Shown here: in pieces, positions 21,306-32,642 of the stretch | How positions within the stretch are numbered: position 1 is the first letter of the stretch | Layout: each line of letters starts with the position of its first letter | Source: Chlorophyllum brunneum | Taxonomy: Eukaryota; Basidiomycota; Agaricomycetes; Agaricales; Agaricaceae | Assembly: GCA_963576785.1 (NCBI GenBank) | Contig: OY756139.1 | Span: 3,410,001-3,474,000 of the forward strand | Length of the DNA stretch: 64,000 nucleotides | Direction: 5' to 3' | The notes under the pieces: model-generated | The model's input: the letters and a program-made list of their open reading frames with translations, nothing else | The model's database searches: none | Told to the model about the DNA's origin: nothing | Program-made: the position numbers and the translations under genes

Positions 21306-21652
21306 GGTGACGCCTAGTGGGTTGTATGGGATGAGTAGTGATCCTGTTTCGACAGGTGGCAGTCCGAGCAAAGGAGCTGAGACACCTTGTCGGTTTCGTA
21401 AGCTCGAATTAGTAGAATTCACAACACTCTCCCGCCCTTATTGCTGGGTCTTTGTGACCTTCCGGAGCCAAGAGCTATGGTCAGGCGGCTGCTGCTTTTA
21501 CGCCATTCATTGCGCTATTGTCGAGACCAAAGCCCGAGATTCGAATTAACATAAGACAGGTTAATATAGATCGGGCACGTGTGAGCGTGCGAAAAGCAAT
21601 ATTTTTGATAGAGACTCAGAGAGGGCTACATCGTCGTCCACACCTCCCAGCC
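21306..21652. other. Divergent intergenic region between F-box copy 2 and NOG1
   Basis: The left part is similar to the upstream flank of F-box copy 1 (shared GACAAGGTGTCTCAGCT on the minus strand), so the duplication includes part of the 5' flank. The right part is the NOG1 promoter and leader, without an obvious TATA box. Confidence 0.5.
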
Positions 21653-24142
21653 ATGTCTACAAGCGGTCTAAAGGCCATAGCGCCGGTCCCAACGGCCAGT
21701 GACTTCCTCGACATTGTGTTGTCAAGGACACAGAGGAAGACTCCTACAGTATGAACCCACCGGCTTTTGTGAAAATTCGGGGGCTTATGGCGCATCTAGG
21801 TTATCCATAAAAACTTCAAAATCAGCCGGATACGAAACTTTTACATGAGAAAAGTCAAGTTTACACAAGATTCGTTTGATGAGAAACTTGGCGCAATCTT
21901 AACTGAATTCCCTATGCTTGATGTGAGTAGTGAAAAAGTTTATGATCTGGGGAAATTTCGTAGAACTGATTCGTCCCCTTCTTACAGGACCTCCATCCTT
22001 TCCTCTCTTCACTTATGAATGTGTTATACGACAAAAACCACTACAAGCTGGCACTTGGCCAATTACGAACCGCCCGACATCTGATTGATCAAGTTGCAAA
22101 AGATTATGTTCGACTGCTCAAATTCGGGGACAGTATGTATCGCTGCAAGCAGCTCAAGAGGGCTGCTCTTGGTCGGTAAGTGTCCCTATATCCTTTATCT
22201 ATCACTGTGCCTGATAGCGTTACAGTATGGCCACGATCATGAAACGACAAAAAGACCCACTTGCTTATCTAGAACAAGTCCGACAACACATTTCCCGTCT
22301 CCCCGCCATTGACCCAAACACCCGAACACTCCTCATCTGCGGATACCCCAACGTCGGAAAATCATCATTCATGAACAAAGTCACTCGTGCTGATGTTGAT
22401 GTCCAACCTTACGCTTTTACAACAAAATCCTTGTTTGTTGGTCACCTCGATTACAAGTACCTACGGTGGCAAGTCATTGATACCCCTGGTATTCTTGATC
22501 ATCCCCTCGAAGAGATGAACACGATCGAGATGCAAAGTATCACTGCAATGGCTCATCTTAAAGCTTGTGTTCTCTATTTCATGGATCTAAGCGAACAATG
22601 TGGTTACACTATCGAAGCTCAGGTGCGCTTTTCCATTTCTACATTGATTCCACATCTCAAGTTCCAGATATGTAGTGTCAACTTTTCCATTCCATCAAAC
22701 CTCTTTTCAACAGCAAACCAGTCATGCTCGTCATCAACAAAATCGACGTCACCCGACTCGAAGATCTCACACCCGAAAGCCGTACTCTCGTCGAAGAAAT
22801 CATCAACTCCGAAGGCGTACACTCCGTCCAAGTTTCATGTTATTCAGAAGAAGGCGTCATGGAACTCAAAAACAAAGCTTGTGATGCCCTTCTCGCACAT
22901 CGTGTCGATAACAAACTCAGAGGAAGTAAAATCAACGCAATCGCTAATCGGATACACGTCGCACAACCAAAACCTCGAGATGAGGTTGTAAGGACTCCAT
23001 TTATCCCTGATGTAGTGAAGGAGAGAAAGAAATATGATAAAGAGGATGCCGACAAACGTAAATTGCTAAGAGATCAAGAAATAGAGGAAGGTGGTGCGGG
23101 TGTTTTCAATATCAACATGAAGAGTGCGTTGTTATATTCCATTTGAAACTGACACTGACTTTTTGTATTTTGCAGAGGATTATATTCTTGTTAATCCCGA
23201 ATGGAAAATGGACATCATTCCTGAAATCATGGAAGGCAAAAACATTGCAGACTTTATTGATCCTGATATCGCTGAGAAACTCGAGGCTCTCGAACGCGAA
23301 GAAGAAAAACTTGAAGCTGAAGGGTTTTACGATAGTGATGAAGAACTCGTACGTCTCCCCTCCTAAAAAAAAAAACAAATCTGATGTATATTTTATTATT
23401 TTATTCAGTTCGACTCTGCCGACGAACGCGAAGCCGCCCAAACCAAAACCGCACTCCAACACAAACTCAAATCCCAACTCACCAAAAAATCCCGAAAAAA
23501 CCAAACTCGTCTTCCACGCACAGCAGGTTTACGTACACTAACCGAACTCACAGAAGAACTTACAAAAGCTGGATTGGATCCTAGTCGGATTCAAGAACGT
23601 GCTGAGCGGTTGGCGAAAATACAATCTGCGCAGAGGAAGCGGAAACGCGAAGAGGAGGATGATGGGATGGATGTTGATGGAGAGGATAGTGGTGATTGGG
23701 AAGAACAAGACGATGATGATGATGGTGAGGGAATGGATGTAGATGGTGTGGAACGACCTTCAAATAAGAAAACTAAATTGAATTCTGGAGGTATTGTTGC
23801 GAAGAGACGAATGCCTAGATCTGATCGTACATTCGCTGGTCTACGTGACGAAGCTGTATGTCTTCCTTCCTTCCTTTCTTCCTCCCTTCCTTCCTTCCTT
23901 CGTATTTTACTGATGTTATAATTTCCAGCAAGCAAACAAAGCTACCAAACTCCGTAACCTGGGTCAACGACCTCGGAATATGCACGCCAGAGCTGGCGAG
24001 AGCGATCGTGCTATTAAAGTCAAAATGGTACGTTTCTTGTCTTATGTACTAAAAAAGTTCACTTGTTCACCAATACTATAATGTACAGCCCAAACATCTA
24101 TATGCCGGAAAGCGAAAGGGCGGGAAAACCGACAGGAGATAA
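21653..24142 (+). CDS. NOG1: Nucleolar GTP-binding protein 1 (60S subunit biogenesis)
   Basis: Essential GTPase of the Obg family that joins pre-60S ribosomes in the nucleolus. Exons are 21653-21748, 21800-21922, 21988-22175, 22226-22622, 22676-23123, 23176-23348, 23409-23855, 23929-24027 and 24089-24142, giving 674 aa. An N-terminal helical domain ([36 protein letters not shown]) precedes the G domain: [20 protein letters not shown] (G1), [18 protein letters not shown] (G2), [14 protein letters not shown] (G3), VINKIDV (G4) and VSCYSEEGV (G5). An acidic/basic C-terminal region follows ([37 protein letters not shown]), ending [16 protein letters not shown]. Intron 7 carries a TTCC microsatellite. 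The gene converges with aminopeptidase P. Confidence 0.97.
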
Positions 24143-24912
24143 AATCCCTTCTTGTGTATATATGTCACACACATGTCGTATCAATCACATATATCTTGCC
24201 TCGCACCACAATCCCAGTTCCAAGAAATCTGTATATACGACACACACATATCAAGAAGACACGAAAGCCATCCAAAAAAAAAGGACATATATACAAACCA
24301 CGCGAATATCGAAGAGGGGTTTACGTACGTACGAATCAAACATACAAAAGAGAGAAAGAAAGAGTATATAGGATATATATATATCGCAAAAAAGGCAAAG
24401 CATCAACCAAAACCAAAAAACCAAGTATCGTTCCCAGTAAAACGGAACGCAACCAGCTAACATCTCTCCATCCATCCATCTATCTACACAACAATCCAAA
24501 AAAAGGTTCCTACGTGGGCCCTATGACAAGAAAGAGCCAACGTAGAGAGAGAGAGGGGTAAAGTTACATCGGAAATGACCTGATATGGTTCCTACTGAAA
24601 CCATACGAGTATTCCGAGGGAGGGGTGTCCGAGGTATAAATTAGGTTAGGTAGGGCGGAGCGGGGGAGTATCGGAATAGGATCCTCGGTGGTCGAGGATG
24701 AGAGGGCTTTTTGTAAGGTATCGCAGAGTCGGAGGAAGAGGTAGAATCGGTAGCCAAGACGAGAGTCGGAGAGAGTCGAGAGCCGGGGACAGAGACAAGA
24801 AAGTAGAGACAGAGAGAGAAGAAGAGAGAAGCACGCAGATTGAGAAGAAACAAAGTCGTCGGCATCTAAAACAATCAAAAATCAAAACCAAAAACCACAA
24901 TCCCACACCCAC
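24143..24912. other. Convergent 3' region between NOG1 and aminopeptidase P
   Basis: Low-complexity sequence with ACACAC/ATATAT runs, an A-rich stretch at about 24275-24440, a CATC repeat near 24466-24484 and GAGAGA runs near 24545-24560 and 24800-24840. Open frames here arise from the low complexity. No gene is supported. Confidence 0.5.
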
Positions 24913-27900
24913 TCAATCCCAATCAATACTCATCCCTCCAGGTCCCGTAGCAATCCCAATTCCTCTATCAGCTTCTCTCCTCAACCACTTCAACGCAACC
25001 TTATCATCTCTCAAAAACGGACTCAACACATCCCAACATCGTTGATTATGTTCCTTCAACCAAGATTTCTCTTCTTTCGTCAACATTGATTCTTTCACCA
25101 TCCGTGTTTGAATCGGAACACATGTGAGACGTTCGAATCCTAGCCAAACGTCACCGTTGAATTCGTATTTGGTTTTGACGCGTTTGACGACTAGAGCGGA
25201 TTCGATACGCATACCCCATTTGTTCTCGATGTCTGTATAAGAGAGGGTTTTAGGAGTGAAGAGGAGAAGGTGGAATGGAATGGGACGTACAGAAACCTGG
25301 TTCGTTGGTGATAACGTGTCCTGGCATGAGAGGAACATTACTATTGAACCCATGTTCTCCTTCATGTACAGTCAAAAACGATCCAAATCCATGTCCCGTC
25401 CCGTGCTACATCAACATCATCAGCGCTTAATTCACCAAAATCGAACCAAAAATAATATACCATATAGTTCAAACCATCCTTCCATAGCGCCTTTCTCGCC
25501 AATACGTCAAGTTGATGTCCCGAAGTGCCTTCAGGGAACACAGCACTATCAATCGCGATCTAATGAAAAAGAAATGATGAGCTCGAACGAGATAAAGGAA
25601 TGAATGACGTACATGACCTTGTAAAACCCTAGTATAGGCTTCACTCATATCCGCGTTCGGTCTTCCAAAATGAACGGTCCTGGTCGTATCACAAGTCCCG
25701 TCCCTATACTGCCCTCCCGAATCACTTTGACAGAACATCAACACCCACGTGCGTTAAGAGGCGATATGCTACTCACTTGAGATAAGGTAATTCGCGATCA
25801 AGCATCCTCGCAGAATGTTTCTTGGGTGTATAATGCGGTAGTGCAGCATTAGGTCCAGAAGCACTAATCGTCTCATAAGCCAGACCCATAAACTTCTTTT
25901 GTTTCATTCGAAACTCTTTGATACGCCATGCTGCTTCCCATTCGGTGATATCATACCCCGCGTTGAGCTTGTTTTCGAGCCAAGCTAGGAATTGCACCTT
26001 TTTTGGTAAAGGTCCGAGTTTGAGCTGGGGTATTGTTGTGATGGAAGGAAGGAACGTACGAAAGCAACTCCATCCCGGAGATATGCATGTCTCATTCCCT
26101 CAATCTCAACTTCATTCTTAATCGCCATGAGGTACTCTACCCGGTTGGGTGCAAGGGTATACCTGAAATGCGTCAACATCAACGAAATCGCATACGAAGT
26201 CGACGGCGGCAACAACAGCTATAGATAAAAGGTCAGTCATCCTCATAATCATATTCGAAAACACGAAATACCTTTCCCTCGCCCCACTCCCTCCTTCTCA
26301 AAAACGGCCATAAATCCGTATAATTCCTCCTCTCTACATTCATTCTTTCCAAGTACTGCGTAACACCTTCATCGACTTTTGATGAATCCAAGAATAAGAT
26401 GGCTTTGTCGAGTCCAATGTAGAGGTATGCGTGAAAGAGCGGGTTGAAGGGTATATCCACTCCGCGGAGGTTCAATGTCCATGCTAACAAAGTTTTGAGT
26501 TAGTTTGGTGAGCTTAGCTCATGGGCTGGTGGAACGAACCGATGGAGGAGAGAGATGCGACGAGCATGCCGACGTGAATCTGTTGGGGTGTTGGTTCGAT
26601 TGCTTTGGAATAAGATGGGATAGCAGCTGGTTGAGCTTTAATCCATTCCCGAAGTTTATACAACTTGTACGTCGCATCTTTGCCTACACACAACCCAAGT
26701 CAAAAACAAACGAAATAGAGGTTGAAACCGAGAACGCGCACCGGTGTATTCGATAGACTGAACATAAACGATCCCTCTCGGTTTCGAAGGTTTATCCTTC
26801 CACACCAAGTCTACCAAATTCTGAGACGGAAACACGAATTTGCAATCCAGTGATGTCAACTTGGAATTGATGAGTGATGCTTTTTCGTGTGAGATCATGC
26901 GGGCGTCGATGCCTATCCGTTGACTTCTTGACAACGTCGCCTGAAAACACATCACAAGTTAAACATCAATCATAAAACTTCCGTGGAGAATGGAGCTAAA
27001 TATAAACATACGAGGAAAAAATCAACCCAGTCTTTGTACATCTTGGAATCATGGACATCGCCAGCTTTGATGACCCTCCAATTTCTATCTGTCTGAGTTT
27101 CGGCTTGGATCCAGTATCGAGAATCGGTGACGAGGTATGCGTGGTCTCTGCTAACGATAGCAACACCGCTGGAACCTGTAAAACTGGACCCAGATATACC
27201 AGTGAGTTAAAAATGCCAAGGGGAGCAAAATGGGGCGCATTTACCCAGTGATGAATTCCCGACGCTTGTCACTTGCTGCGACGTATTCGGAACCATGAGC
27301 GTCCTCTGACGGTATGATACTACAATGAGAGGTTCATATGAGCAAGACATTGCTTCTCAACCCTGGGTTTGAAAAGTAGGAGAACGTACTAGAAATCGAG
27401 GTTGGATTTATCCATCTCCGCACGAAGGTCAGCTAGTCTCTCAGTTGTGTTGACGCTTCTATCTGGAATAGATTCGACGTCGCCTTGAATTTTACGTTCG
27501 AGAGCTGAACCGACGAGAGTACTGGTTGAATCGGATGGCATGAGTGGTGGACGAGGACGAGGAGCAGAAGATCGACTGCTGGATGTCATTCTTGAATCTT
27601 TGCTCCTCTGAGACGTGTGTGATTTATGTGTGTCCCTTCTCTCGAGTGTATCGCGTACGCGGACAGTGCTCCCCGTTGCCTGAGATGATTTAGAGTCTCG
27701 TCGAACGGGAGCAGAATGACGGGAAGGGTATTCTTCGTCCCCTTCTCCAGGTTGAGATCGATAGAGAGGCAGAGGAGTTGATGTAGCATTTGAATTTGAA
27801 CGTTCACGCATGGCGGCTTCGACTTCCTTTTCCTTCTTTCCTAAACCCCAGCCATACCCCCACTTGGACGACGTCGTAGATTTCTTTGTCCCTGTCATCG

Positions 27901-28168
27901 TATTCCCTCGACTGAGCTTGACTGAACCCTTCAATTCCTTTTCACCACCAATAATCATCGGTGGAACCTCATCGTATTTCTCCGAATCCGTGCGGAAAGT
28001 CAAATTGTCTGCGTCCGTTGTGAGAGTGGATGTCGGCGAGAAAGCAGAGGGATGACGGGTGTGTGGATGAGAGAATTCCGAGCCATCGCCGATGGAGAGT
28101 CTGCGTTTCTGTTTTTGTTTTGAGATAAAGGGAAAGCAGATGGGCGGGGGAGGAGGTGGGGGAGGCAT
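24913..28168 (-). CDS. AMPP: Xaa-Pro aminopeptidase P with long disordered N-terminal extension
   Basis: Metallopeptidase (M24B) that removes an N-terminal residue preceding proline; dimetal (usually Mn) enzyme. Minus-strand exons are 28168-27390, 27319-27245, 27183-27012, 26940-26742, 26683-26540, 26483-26272, 26218-26060, 25997-25777, 25724-25613, 25559-25461, 25405-25291 and 25232-24913, giving 868 aa. The catalytic unit starts at [20 protein letters not shown] and has [20 protein letters not shown] and [10 protein letters not shown]. The C-terminal pita-bread fold carries all metal ligands: the two Asp in [17 protein letters not shown], His in [16 protein letters not shown], and Glu in ITNEPGFY and [10 protein letters not shown]. 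The ~245 residues before this are extra compared with the usual ~610-620 aa. They are Pro/Ser/Arg-rich, beginning with a run of eight prolines, so cytosolic targeting or regulation could differ. The start is supported by a TATA box about 70 bases upstream. Confidence 0.95.
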
Positions 28169-28237
28169 GGAGAGAGCTGGCTGAGTGCAGAAAGCGCAAG
28201 GACACACACGACGTCCAGCTGCTGACGTAACCCATTT

Positions 28238-28248
28238 CCTTATATAGC
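28238..28248 (-). promoter_or_regulatory. TATA box of the aminopeptidase P gene
   Basis: CTATATAAGG on the minus strand lies about 75 bases before the ATG at 28168. A TTACGTCAGC motif (ATF/CRE-like) follows on the same strand at 28230-28221. This position supports including the proline-rich N-terminus in the protein. Confidence 0.6.
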
Positions 28249-28984
28249 GACCAAAAGCCGCACTCTGGGTTTCCTCCGAACGCGGATCTCGTGCCGAACA
28301 TGAGGCCTTCCCTGTTCCCCACACACCGTCCCTTCCTCACCGGGGAGCCCAGTATTTCATACCCCAGCACCTCAAGCGGAATGAGCTGTGAGCAGAGACC
28401 ACAGTCGTTGTTCAGTAGAGTCGTAGCTCCGGAGCACCTCTACTGAGCCTCACTTGATTTGAGCTCCATAACTCCGCAACCTCGAGGACACAACGCTATA
28501 GTTACAACGGCTTGTCACTCCAGGATACTCTTCTTGATGGATTACCCCACACGGGTCCAGACGGCGTCTTGCACTTGGCCACAAGACTCAGGGCCTACCA
28601 CGTTGTTCAAGGTTTGCTTGCCAAACGAACTACGAGGTGTGGCCCCATATATACTTAGCATCCAGGGTTAAGAGATTCCGACTCGCCGTGCCGTCCGGAA
28701 TCAAACTACCCTCCGAGTCCTAATTAGTGACTGCGCAATTGATAAACTTGTGGTATAGCTCGATCTAGTTGATTCTGTTACTCGTGCACTGGTTCGTTCT
28801 ACTATCCCATCATCCAGCTCGCATGACGTGTTCCCAGCACGCGCCGCGTCCGATTTGGGGGCTTCTAGATAAGTGAACAATTCGGGAAGATCAAGTCGTC
28901 ATTTAATCACTCGAGCGCTCCGCCACCCCCATTTTCCACACCTGAGCGTCTAGTAGCGCAATCTAAATTATATACCATTCCCGC

Positions 28985-29215
28985 ACCAATATCCAGTCCA
29001 TTCTACCAATCACTAAAACTTCCAATCCAAGCAGATTGGTTAACGTAACCCAGGCCAATCAACACCAATCCAACCCAACCTGTCAAACCTTAGTTTCCAT
29101 GACCCTGTACATGATTGGTGAATTGACACCTGTTTACACACACGCCCACAGCACCCACATATACCATATCAAGCAATTTTCTGTGGATTGGTGTCAATCT
29201 GGTTACATGGATTGG
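28985..29215 (+). promoter_or_regulatory. Cluster of CCAAT boxes upstream of the PPxY gene
   Basis: At least eight CCAAT or ATTGG pentamers occur in about 230 bases (for example CCAATCAC, CCAATCCA, GATTGGTT, CCAATCAA, ACCAATCC, GATTGGTG twice and GATTGGAG). They are on both strands, about 130-360 bases before the ATG. CCAAT is the core site of the Hap2/3/5 (NF-Y) complex; such density suggests regulated or strong expression. Binding is inferred. Confidence 0.55.
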
Positions 29216-29243
29216 AGTTTGGCTGGATTCTGGAGGGCGGGGG

Positions 29244-29250
29244 TATATAA
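29244..29250 (+). promoter_or_regulatory. TATA box
   Basis: TATATAA after a G-rich stretch, about 95 bases before the ATG at 29345. Confidence 0.6.
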
Positions 29251-29344
29251 CCGGGATGGATGCTATCTATGTCCGTTCACTCACCAACCCGCCTCTACAC
29301 ACACATCCTCTCAGTACTCACTCATTAACTTGAGTTGAAAACAA

Positions 29345-29920
29345 ATGACAATGTCCACTACCCAAATCATCTCTCCTCCTCCCTTGTACACTCGCGACTC
29401 TTCTTCCTCCCCCACCGATTCATCTTTACGCACTCTCGGTTATACATTCACTACATCCGAAAGCAGACACGACCGTCGACTTTCTTCAACCACTTTCACC
29501 CTCCCCCCCGCTTATTCCGAAAGTCACCGCGATGTCGTACCGGAATACAGCACAACATACGAACCAACCACTCTCGCAATGTATCTCTTCCGTTTCGGTT
29601 TCCGTACGTCTCTTTCTCTCTCCTTCTCATCCTGTTCACCAACCACCACAACAGTGTTTCCACCATTTTGGATTATGGGCGCTCTAATCCTTATCACTCC
29701 GCTTCACGCTCCTTCTCAAGTCGACGAAGAATCAACTCTTGAAGGGGCGACAACAACTTCTTGGCTCCCTGAAAAAACACCTGCGGAGAAACAAGCTTTT
29801 ATTTCGCATATGCGCCAAGCCGAACTTAAATGGGCGAAACGATGTCTTGTCGCTTTGATGATTTTCACCATGGTGGTTGGTGTGGTTACCGGATTGGCCA
29901 ATTGGGTTACGTCGAAGTAA
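29345..29920 (+). CDS. Small single-pass membrane protein with two PPxY motifs
   Basis: Exons 29345-29603 and 29655-29920 give 174 aa. The N-terminal ~85 residues are Ser/Thr/Pro-rich and contain SPPPLYTRD and LPPAYSES, two PPxY motifs that bind WW domains of Nedd4/Rsp5-type ubiquitin ligases. A conserved-looking MYLFRFGFLFPPFWIMGALI stretch follows, then a charged segment (KQAFISHMRQAELKWAKRC) and a hydrophobic C-terminal helix (LVALMIFTMVVGVVTGLANW). An adaptor for Rsp5-mediated sorting of membrane proteins is an inference. The intron (51 nt) is a multiple of three without stop, so an unspliced 191-aa form is possible; it would insert 17 residues into the first hydrophobic stretch. A second ATG two codons on (29351) could also start translation. 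Confidence 0.8.
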   Translation: MTMSTTQIISPPPLYTRDSSSSPTDSSLRTLGYTFTTSESRHDRRLSSTTFTLPPAYSESHRDVVPEYSTTYEPTTLAMYLFRFGFRTSLSLSFSSCSPTTTTVFPPFWIMGALILITPLHAPSQVDEESTLEGATTTSWLPEKTPAEKQAFISHMRQAELKWAKRCLVALMIFTMVVGVVTGLANWVTSK

Positions 29921-30912
29921 ACAACCCGTCTCCACCACTGCCTTGGGTTTAGGGCTCTTGTGGCTTTTACGGAAGGGAAGGAAGATTTTTATTGGGAGGT
30001 CAATTCGGCGCAAGTTCAGAACTGGGTTTCTGACACGAGAAAACATTTCCCCTCCCATACTCGCTATGGAACTTCACCATACCTTCCTCCTACCTCCTCG
30101 ATTGATTTCGAGTAGAGGGCGCGTCGCGACTTATACCATGTCGCTTCACCAACGCAGACGCTTTACTCAAAAACATATACACACTCTCGCATCTACTATC
30201 ATTTTCGCATAACGGTCACGATGGGACTCCTTTTTGGAATCTTGGTTAATTATATATTGTTATGATTTCCGGGACTGTGTCCTAGTGTGTATATTGAGAT
30301 GTAATAAAATAGTAGAATGATATAAATACGCTTGGTTGCGTTTTTTTTTTGGTTTATTATTCAGACTTGGGAATGTTGAGGTTCCGATTTCGAAGACCAA
30401 ATAACGCTTTTTCTGATAAACTTTCCAGTTTCGTCAGCGCTGCACTCAGTGTGTGAGATCAAGCACTGAGGTTGGGCTGGAGGGTGCGCTACGGATAACA
30501 AAACTCGTTTGTAGATTTGGGTCTCGCTTAGGTGCAGTTGTAGGCACCCTTGCTCAAGGAATGTTTTATAAAACGCTGGATCCCACCTCTCAACGTCGCA
30601 CTCATATGACTCGACTCTTCACCCCAACGAACCCTAGATCAATTTCATCCCAGCTTCAAAAAATACATGTGTAAGGATAAAACATCCACAAATGTTCTCC
30701 AATCACGGGTGATACTTTCCAACAAATAATCTTGTTCCTCCCATAACCTAGGACGTAAGACCTACTTGTGGTGGGAACAAAGTTTGGTCTTTTCAAGTAG
30801 AGAAGGGGGTTACGACTCTCCCGCACAAGTTTGTGGCGAAATTTAATTGGAAGCTGGAAAATAAAATATCAGTGTATTAGTGGTGAAGATTGCGTATGTT
30901 GTGATGATGGTA
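29921..30912. other. Convergent 3' region between the PPxY gene and the NACHT gene
   Basis: A GTAATAAAATAG stretch near 30300 is a plausible poly(A) signal of the PPxY gene. The open frames at 29877-30212 and 30453-30674 lack motifs. I see no further gene. Confidence 0.4.
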
Positions 30913-32642
30913 TTAGTTCACCTTTTCTCTCAGCTCCCCCGGGTCAAAAACTGTATGTACAGTGTGCCTCGTCATAAATAGTTCAGGCAACATGCGAAAT
31001 TGGAAATTAAGCATGGCGGTTGCGGTTGAAAGGTTGAGTGGGTGAGCTGATTGACAGAGGCCGAAGAGCGTTTCAACCGAGTGTACGAAGATTTGTTGTT
31101 TAGTAACAGTTGGATGGGGCCAAGTGATTTCAGTGCGGATCGTACCATCTGGAGCAGTTTGTATATAAACATTACATGAGTGTGAGTGTACACATACCTT
31201 TGCTTCGAGAATAGATATCATTTAATCCCGTCAACAGTTCCGAACGAACGACATCGAGACATGAGTAGAAACAGAATTCACCAGACCGTTCGGGATCTGT
31301 TATAAATTCCATAAAAGACGAATGATGAAATTTAAGTTTCGCCATAACTTCGACTTGCAATACTGAACTAAGAGGACTACATGCATTCATGAATTGCGCC
31401 TCAGTCAGACCAAGAATGTTCGCGATCCCGATAACGACACGAGGAGTCGACTCTCGGTTGTTGAGTAACAAAATCTTCTGGATTGTGAGAAGAATCCTCG
31501 ATGGTACACGTTGCATGATCAACATGTAAAATAGATCAAGCTCCGCCAAGGGATGTGTCGAATTCGCCTTTTGTTTGATACGTGTTGCGAGGGAAAGTAC
31601 AGCCTTCAGTTGGTCGGTTGGTCCATCGGAGTTGCGTTCGCCGATAAAACGGATGACTGTAGCTGCGTAGATGAAGAGACCCGCGGCGAGATCAACAAGG
31701 ATTTGTAGCTCCTCTTCAGAGGGCCATGGTGCTTGTAATCCATGCTGTTCCTGGACCTTCCTCAATTCGTCCATCAAATAACATAGGATTTCATAATCAA
31801 TCTCGCGGGAGACTGGAAGTTCGAGGTGGAGGGACAGTGGACGAACACGATCTGATGTGAAGGATCCTACGATATTGGTTTCCGGGCGACTGAAGAAAGC
31901 CCATCGGAAAGGAGTAGTTGCATCTCGAACCGATGCCGCAACGATTTCCACTATGTCGCACTGGGCATTACCGCCAGCGCACTCGTCAAGTCCATCGATA
32001 ACAATCACCTTCTCTTCGATCTTCTCTCCTCGTTCGTGCAGCTCTTGTAGTGGCTTAACGAGTAACTCCTGAAATTGCTGAACCATTGACTTCTTGACAA
32101 GGGTCGAATCGTTTTGTATACGATGGTTGATGATCTTTTGGTATGAAATGAACTTGGTGGTGAGTTGATATGCAATAGATGTGAAAAGGGCATTTGGTTC
32201 GTCCCATGCGTTAACTCGAGAGAAAAAGACACCAGCTCCGAGTTTATTTTGTTTGGCTAGGATTTCAGTGCAAGATTGTGCCACGGCTGATTTACCAGCT
32301 CCGGCAGGTCCCCACATCCAAAGAATACCCTCGGCTTTAGAGGAAGTGTCAAATCCCCAGTCGGTGATCTTCACAATATAATTTTGACGAGTTCCATGGT
32401 GACATCGAGGAGGAGGGTAACGAGCAGAAGAGTCATGAAATGCATCTGGCATGGATGCGTCGAGAAGTATCTTCAGACCTAAACGGTAACGGTTATTATG
32501 GACGAACTGAGCTTATGATTCGATCTGACTTACCAGAACCCCTTGTAGTATCTAAGTTGACCTCTACATTGGTAGATTTATCAACTAGACGTGAATCTTT
32601 GACCACAAAGCTGTGGGCGCCTTGAAGAAAGCCAGGCTTCAT
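30913..32642 (-). CDS. NACHT-domain NTPase, NLR-like (no C-terminal repeats)
   Basis: Minus-strand exons 32642-32534, 32478-31198 and 31148-30913 give 541 aa. The N-terminus MKPGFLQGAHSFVVKDS and LKILLDASMPDAFHDSSARY followed by PPPRCHHGTR is the hallmark of a large Agaricomycete NACHT family. The NTPase core has a P-loop (WMWGPAGAGKSAVAQSC), GVFFSRVNAWDEPNALFTSI, Walker B KVIVIDGLDECAGG and the WAFFSRPE sensor-1 block. The winged-helix-like region follows (LPVSREIDYEILCYL; GLFIYAATVIRFI), then a C-terminal tail KLKFHHSSFMEFITD. Related proteins act as intracellular sensors in heterokaryon incompatibility or response to foreign organisms; that role is inferred. No WD40, ANK or TPR repeats follow, so this is a short form. 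The start ATG at 32642 is the only one in frame before the GAHSFVV block. Confidence 0.9.

Larger units (their letters stand above)
28249..29344. other. Divergent promoter region between aminopeptidase P and the PPxY protein gene
   Basis: No coding exon is seen. The right-hand 350 bases contain a dense set of CCAAT/ATTGG boxes and a TATA box that belong to the gene at 29345. Confidence 0.5.

Noticed and set aside
24563..25045. Frames of about 100 codons in the NOG1/aminopeptidase convergent region
   Set aside because: Caused by GAGA/CTCT low complexity and overlap with the aminopeptidase P 3' end.
29877..30212. 111-codon frame after the PPxY gene
   Set aside because: Overlaps the end of that gene in another frame and has no recognisable feature.
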